DNA of 64,000 nucleotides from an uncultured bacterium. GTDB lineage: Bacteria; Bacteroidota; Bacteroidia; Bacteroidales; Bacteroidaceae. The DNA is taken from NCBI GenBank assembly GCA_905216025.1, contig CAJMSE010000013.1, positions 33,687 to 97,686 on the forward strand, given 5' to 3'. Numbering within the stretch: position 1 is the stretch's first letter; each line of letters starts with the position of its first letter. Shown here piece after piece: positions 61,571 through 64,000 of the stretch. Under the pieces are notes generated by a model, which saw only the letters and a list, made by a program, of their open reading frames with translations, made no database searches and was not told where the DNA came from. Position numbers and translations under genes: made by a program.

Positions 61571-63895
61571 ATGAGGAAATTTTTTGTTCGGTTTCTATGG
61601 ACAATAATGGTGCTTGCCGTCATTGCTGCGGCATCTGCTTTCTGGGCCATATCCAAGGGATGGATAGGCTATATGCCTCCGATTGAAGACCTGCAGAACC
61701 CTATCAACAGGTTCGCCACTCAGGTCTATTCTGCCGACGGGAAAATAATGGGCACATGGAACTATAATAAGGAGAACCGCATCTGCATCGACTATTCGCA
61801 GCTGCCGCCTTCGCTCGTGAACGCCCTCATTGCCACGGAGGACGTGAGGTTCTACGAGCATTCGGGCATCGACTTCTATGCCTTGGCCCGTGCAGTGGTC
61901 AAACGAGGGATAATGGGGCAGGTGAGTGCCGGCGGCGGCTCCACTATAACCCAGCAGCTGGCGAAGCAGCTTTATTCGGTCAAGGCCCATAATGTGACGG
62001 AGCGCCTCATGCAGAAGCCTATCGAGTGGGTCATAGCTGTGCAGCTCGAGCGCAACTACACCAAAGACGAGATAATAGCGCTCTATCTCAACTACTTCGA
62101 CTTCCTGCACAACGCTGTCGGAATAAAGACCGCGGCCAACACTTATTTCGGCAAGGAACCCAAGGACCTCACCGTGCCGGAGTCTGCCATGCTTGTCGGC
62201 CTTTGCAAGAACCCCTCTTATTTCAACCCCGTGCGCAACCCGGAGCGTTGCCGCGACAGGCGCAATGTGGTGCTGATGCAGATGGAAAAGGCAGGATACA
62301 TCACGCAGGCAGAGTGTGACAAGTATTCGGCGGAGCCGCTGAAGCTGAACTTCCACGTGGCCGATCATAAGGATGGAATTGCCGCTTACTTCCGCGACTT
62401 CCTGCGCCGGTACATGATGGCGAAGAAACCGGAGCGCAGCAACTACACGGCATGGAACCAGATAAAGTTCTATCAGGATTCGATAAACTGGGAGAACGAC
62501 CCTCTGTACGGCTGGTGCAACAAGAACCTGAAGAGCAACGGAGAGCCGTATAACGTGTATTCGGATGGCCTTAAGGTTTATACGACCATCGATTCGCGCA
62601 TGCAGGAGTATGCGGAGAAGGCCACGCGAGACCATGTGGTGAAGTTTCTCCAGCCTGCATTTAACAGGGAAAACCGGGGTAATCCCAATGCCCCGTTCTC
62701 AGGAAAGCTCAGCAAGGCACAGGTCAAGGGCATACTGATGCGGTCGGTAAGGCAGAGCGAGCGCTACCGGGAGATGAAGGAAAGGGGAGCAACGGAAGAG
62801 GAGATAATGAGAGCTTTCCGCACTCCGGCCAAGATGCCGATATTCACTTACCATGGCGAAGTGGATACGACGATGACTCCGCTCGACTCAATAAGGTACT
62901 ACAAGTCGTTCCTGCGCTGCGGATTCATCAGCATGAGTCCGCAGAGCGGTGCGGTGAAGGCTTATGTCGGGGGGCTCGACTTCATACATTTCAATTATGA
63001 CATGTGTACTGACGGCCGCCGGCAGGTGGGCTCAACGATTAAGCCGTTCCTATATTCTCTTGCCATGGAGAACGGAATGACCCCGTGCGACCTTGCCCCT
63101 AACGTGCAGCAGACATACATTGTGGCAGGACGGCCGTGGACCCCGCGCAACTCAGGACACAGCCGTTACGGGCAGATGGTAACCCTGAAGTGGGGACTTG
63201 CCCAGTCGAACAACTGGATTTCGGCATATCTTATGAGCAAGCTCAATCCGCAGGCGTTTGTCACTCTGCTCCATGAGTACGGCATAAAGAACCCTGACAT
63301 ACACCCGTCGATGTCGCTGTGTCTCGGTCCGTGCGACATATCCGTTGCAGAGATGGTCAGTGCATACACGGCTTTCGTGAATAACGGAATACGCAGCGAG
63401 CCGCTTTTCGTCACTAAGATAGAAGACAATAACGGCAATGTCATAGCCACGTTCCAGCCCCGTATGAACGAGGTGATAAGTGCACAGAGTGCCCAGATGA
63501 TGATATACATGCTTAAAGGTGTTGTAGACGGCGGTACGGCCGGACGCTTGCGCTATAAGTATAACCTGAAGGGAGAAATCGGAGGAAAGACCGGAACTAC
63601 AAATAATAACAGCGATGCGTGGTTCGTCGGATTCACCCCGACGCTTGTGAGCGGAGTCTGGGTAGGTGGCGATGACCGCGACATACACTTCGATTCAATG
63701 CAGATGGGGCAGGGTGCGACAATGGCTCTTCCGGTATTCGCCAACTACATGAAGTATGTTATGGCCGATACAAGGCTGGAATACAGTGACCAATCTGTGT
63801 TCGACCTGCCCGAAGGATACAATCCTTGCTCATCATTCATCGGCGATGGAATGGAGGAAGAAGAGGGTAATGAGATAGAAGAGGTGTTCGAATAG
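61571..63895 (+). CDS. Class A penicillin-binding protein (PBP1A-like)
   Basis: A 774-residue bifunctional peptidoglycan synthase. One N-terminal membrane span (about 8-30) is followed by the GT51 glycosyltransferase with [26 protein letters not shown] and [13 protein letters not shown]. The transpeptidase has SxxK as GSTIKPF (Ser near 488), SxN as QSNNW, and KTG as [17 protein letters not shown]. Motif 3 of the glycosyltransferase reads LMQKPIEW, a relaxed form of RKxxE. The tail is acidic ([13 protein letters not shown]). It polymerises and cross-links the wall; MltG in the same window is a known kind of partner. A terminator follows. Confidence 0.95.
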   Translation: MRKFFVRFLWTIMVLAVIAAASAFWAISKGWIGYMPPIEDLQNPINRFATQVYSADGKIMGTWNYNKENRICIDYSQLPPSLVNALIATEDVRFYEHSGIDFYALARAVVKRGIMGQVSAGGGSTITQQLAKQLYSVKAHNVTERLMQKPIEWVIAVQLERNYTKDEIIALYLNYFDFLHNAVGIKTAANTYFGKEPKDLTVPESAMLVGLCKNPSYFNPVRNPERCRDRRNVVLMQMEKAGYITQAECDKYSAEPLKLNFHVADHKDGIAAYFRDFLRRYMMAKKPERSNYTAWNQIKFYQDSINWENDPLYGWCNKNLKSNGEPYNVYSDGLKVYTTIDSRMQEYAEKATRDHVVKFLQPAFNRENRGNPNAPFSGKLSKAQVKGILMRSVRQSERYREMKERGATEEEIMRAFRTPAKMPIFTYHGEVDTTMTPLDSIRYYKSFLRCGFISMSPQSGAVKAYVGGLDFIHFNYDMCTDGRRQVGSTIKPFLYSLAMENGMTPCDLAPNVQQTYIVAGRPWTPRNSGHSRYGQMVTLKWGLAQSNNWISAYLMSKLNPQAFVTLLHEYGIKNPDIHPSMSLCLGPCDISVAEMVSAYTAFVNNGIRSEPLFVTKIEDNNGNVIATFQPRMNEVISAQSAQMMIYMLKGVVDGGTAGRLRYKYNLKGEIGGKTGTTNNNSDAWFVGFTPTLVSGVWVGGDDRDIHFDSMQMGQGATMALPVFANYMKYVMADTRLEYSDQSVFDLPEGYNPCSSFIGDGMEEEEGNEIEEVFE

Positions 63896-63921
63896 GACTC
63901 ACGGACAGTTAACGAGATACC

Positions 63922-63957
63922 AAGAGGGTGTATCAAAATACTGATGCCCCCTCTTTT
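63922..63957 (+). terminator. Terminator of the penicillin-binding protein gene
   Basis: AAGAGGG pairs with CCCTCTT and GTATCA with TGATGC across small mismatches, ending in TTTTTATA, 27 bases after the stop. Confidence 0.82.
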
Positions 63958-64000
63958 TATACCATGTCATAACCTGCTGTAAAACACAAAACAAAGCCCT

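Noticed and set aside
61407..61604. Upstream start for pyrB adding 66 residues
   Set aside because: The extra part is A/T-rich, overlaps the divergent promoter of the penicillin-binding protein gene and has no match to PyrB.

Overview
The window looks like the chromosome of a Bacteroidales bacterium, most likely in or near Prevotellaceae. The evidence is about 50% GC, promoters of the Bacteroidetes type (TTTG, 19-21 bases, TAnnTTTG) with few Shine-Dalgarno sites, tRNA genes without an encoded CCA, and family content typical of the phylum: a lipidated Omp85 (TamL type), a regulator-propeller sensor, GH2/GH115 polysaccharide enzymes, a short SerA next to SerC, and a long CBM20-GH77 amylomaltase. 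The species cannot be fixed from this stretch. No phage, plasmid, insertion sequence, CRISPR array or rRNA operon was seen.

Layout. 1-3.1 kb: end of a histidine operon on the minus strand (purU-hisH-hisA-hisF-hisI, genes overlapping). 3.2-8.1 kb: a TIGR02757 protein and hexuronate genes (uxaB; uxuA with an SDR fructuronate reductase). 8.1-17.9 kb: a SpoU/TrmH-type rRNA methyltransferase divergent from TamL, a small lipoprotein, a WalJ-like MBL protein with a DEAD-box helicase, the serine cluster serC-serA-DUF1015 and an IMPACT protein, then tRNA-Ser(CGA). 18.0-18.9 kb is non-coding and holds repeats and a possible small RNA. 18.9-23.4 kb: mltG, malQ and a HAD phosphatase. 23.4-29.8 kb: one minus-strand operon for a MacAB-TolC-type exporter with its own LytS/LytTR pair. 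29.9-40.0 kb: ribE behind a long structured leader, a kinase-less propeller sensor, and a GH115-(GH2+esterase) operon. 40.3-48.5 kb: clpC divergent from gyrA, with two paralogous TPR proteins after gyrA. 48.5-54.8 kb: phosphohexomutase, tcdA, tRNA-Glu and tRNA-Ser, pepD, and small envelope proteins. 54.9-64 kb: carB, glyA, pyrB-pyrI, and a class A penicillin-binding protein.

Links between genes. GH115 releases (methyl)glucuronate from xylan, and UxaB, UxuA and the SDR can carry hexuronates towards KDG, so the window holds both ends of one carbon route, though in separate operons. PyrB, PyrI and CarB serve pyrimidine synthesis. SerA, SerC and GlyA serve serine and one-carbon supply. MltG, the PBP, TamL and the Skp-like lipoprotein serve the envelope.

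The most unusual signal is not a gene. Four intergenic regions (near 5.7, 18.4, 43.0 and 58.4 kb) carry copies of one element built from phased units of 22 bp, in two unit types separated by a constant 17-bp segment. Other points are a candidate 190-nt structured RNA before ribE, a promoter-terminator pair without an ORF near 18.8 kb, and several very long intergenic inverted repeats.
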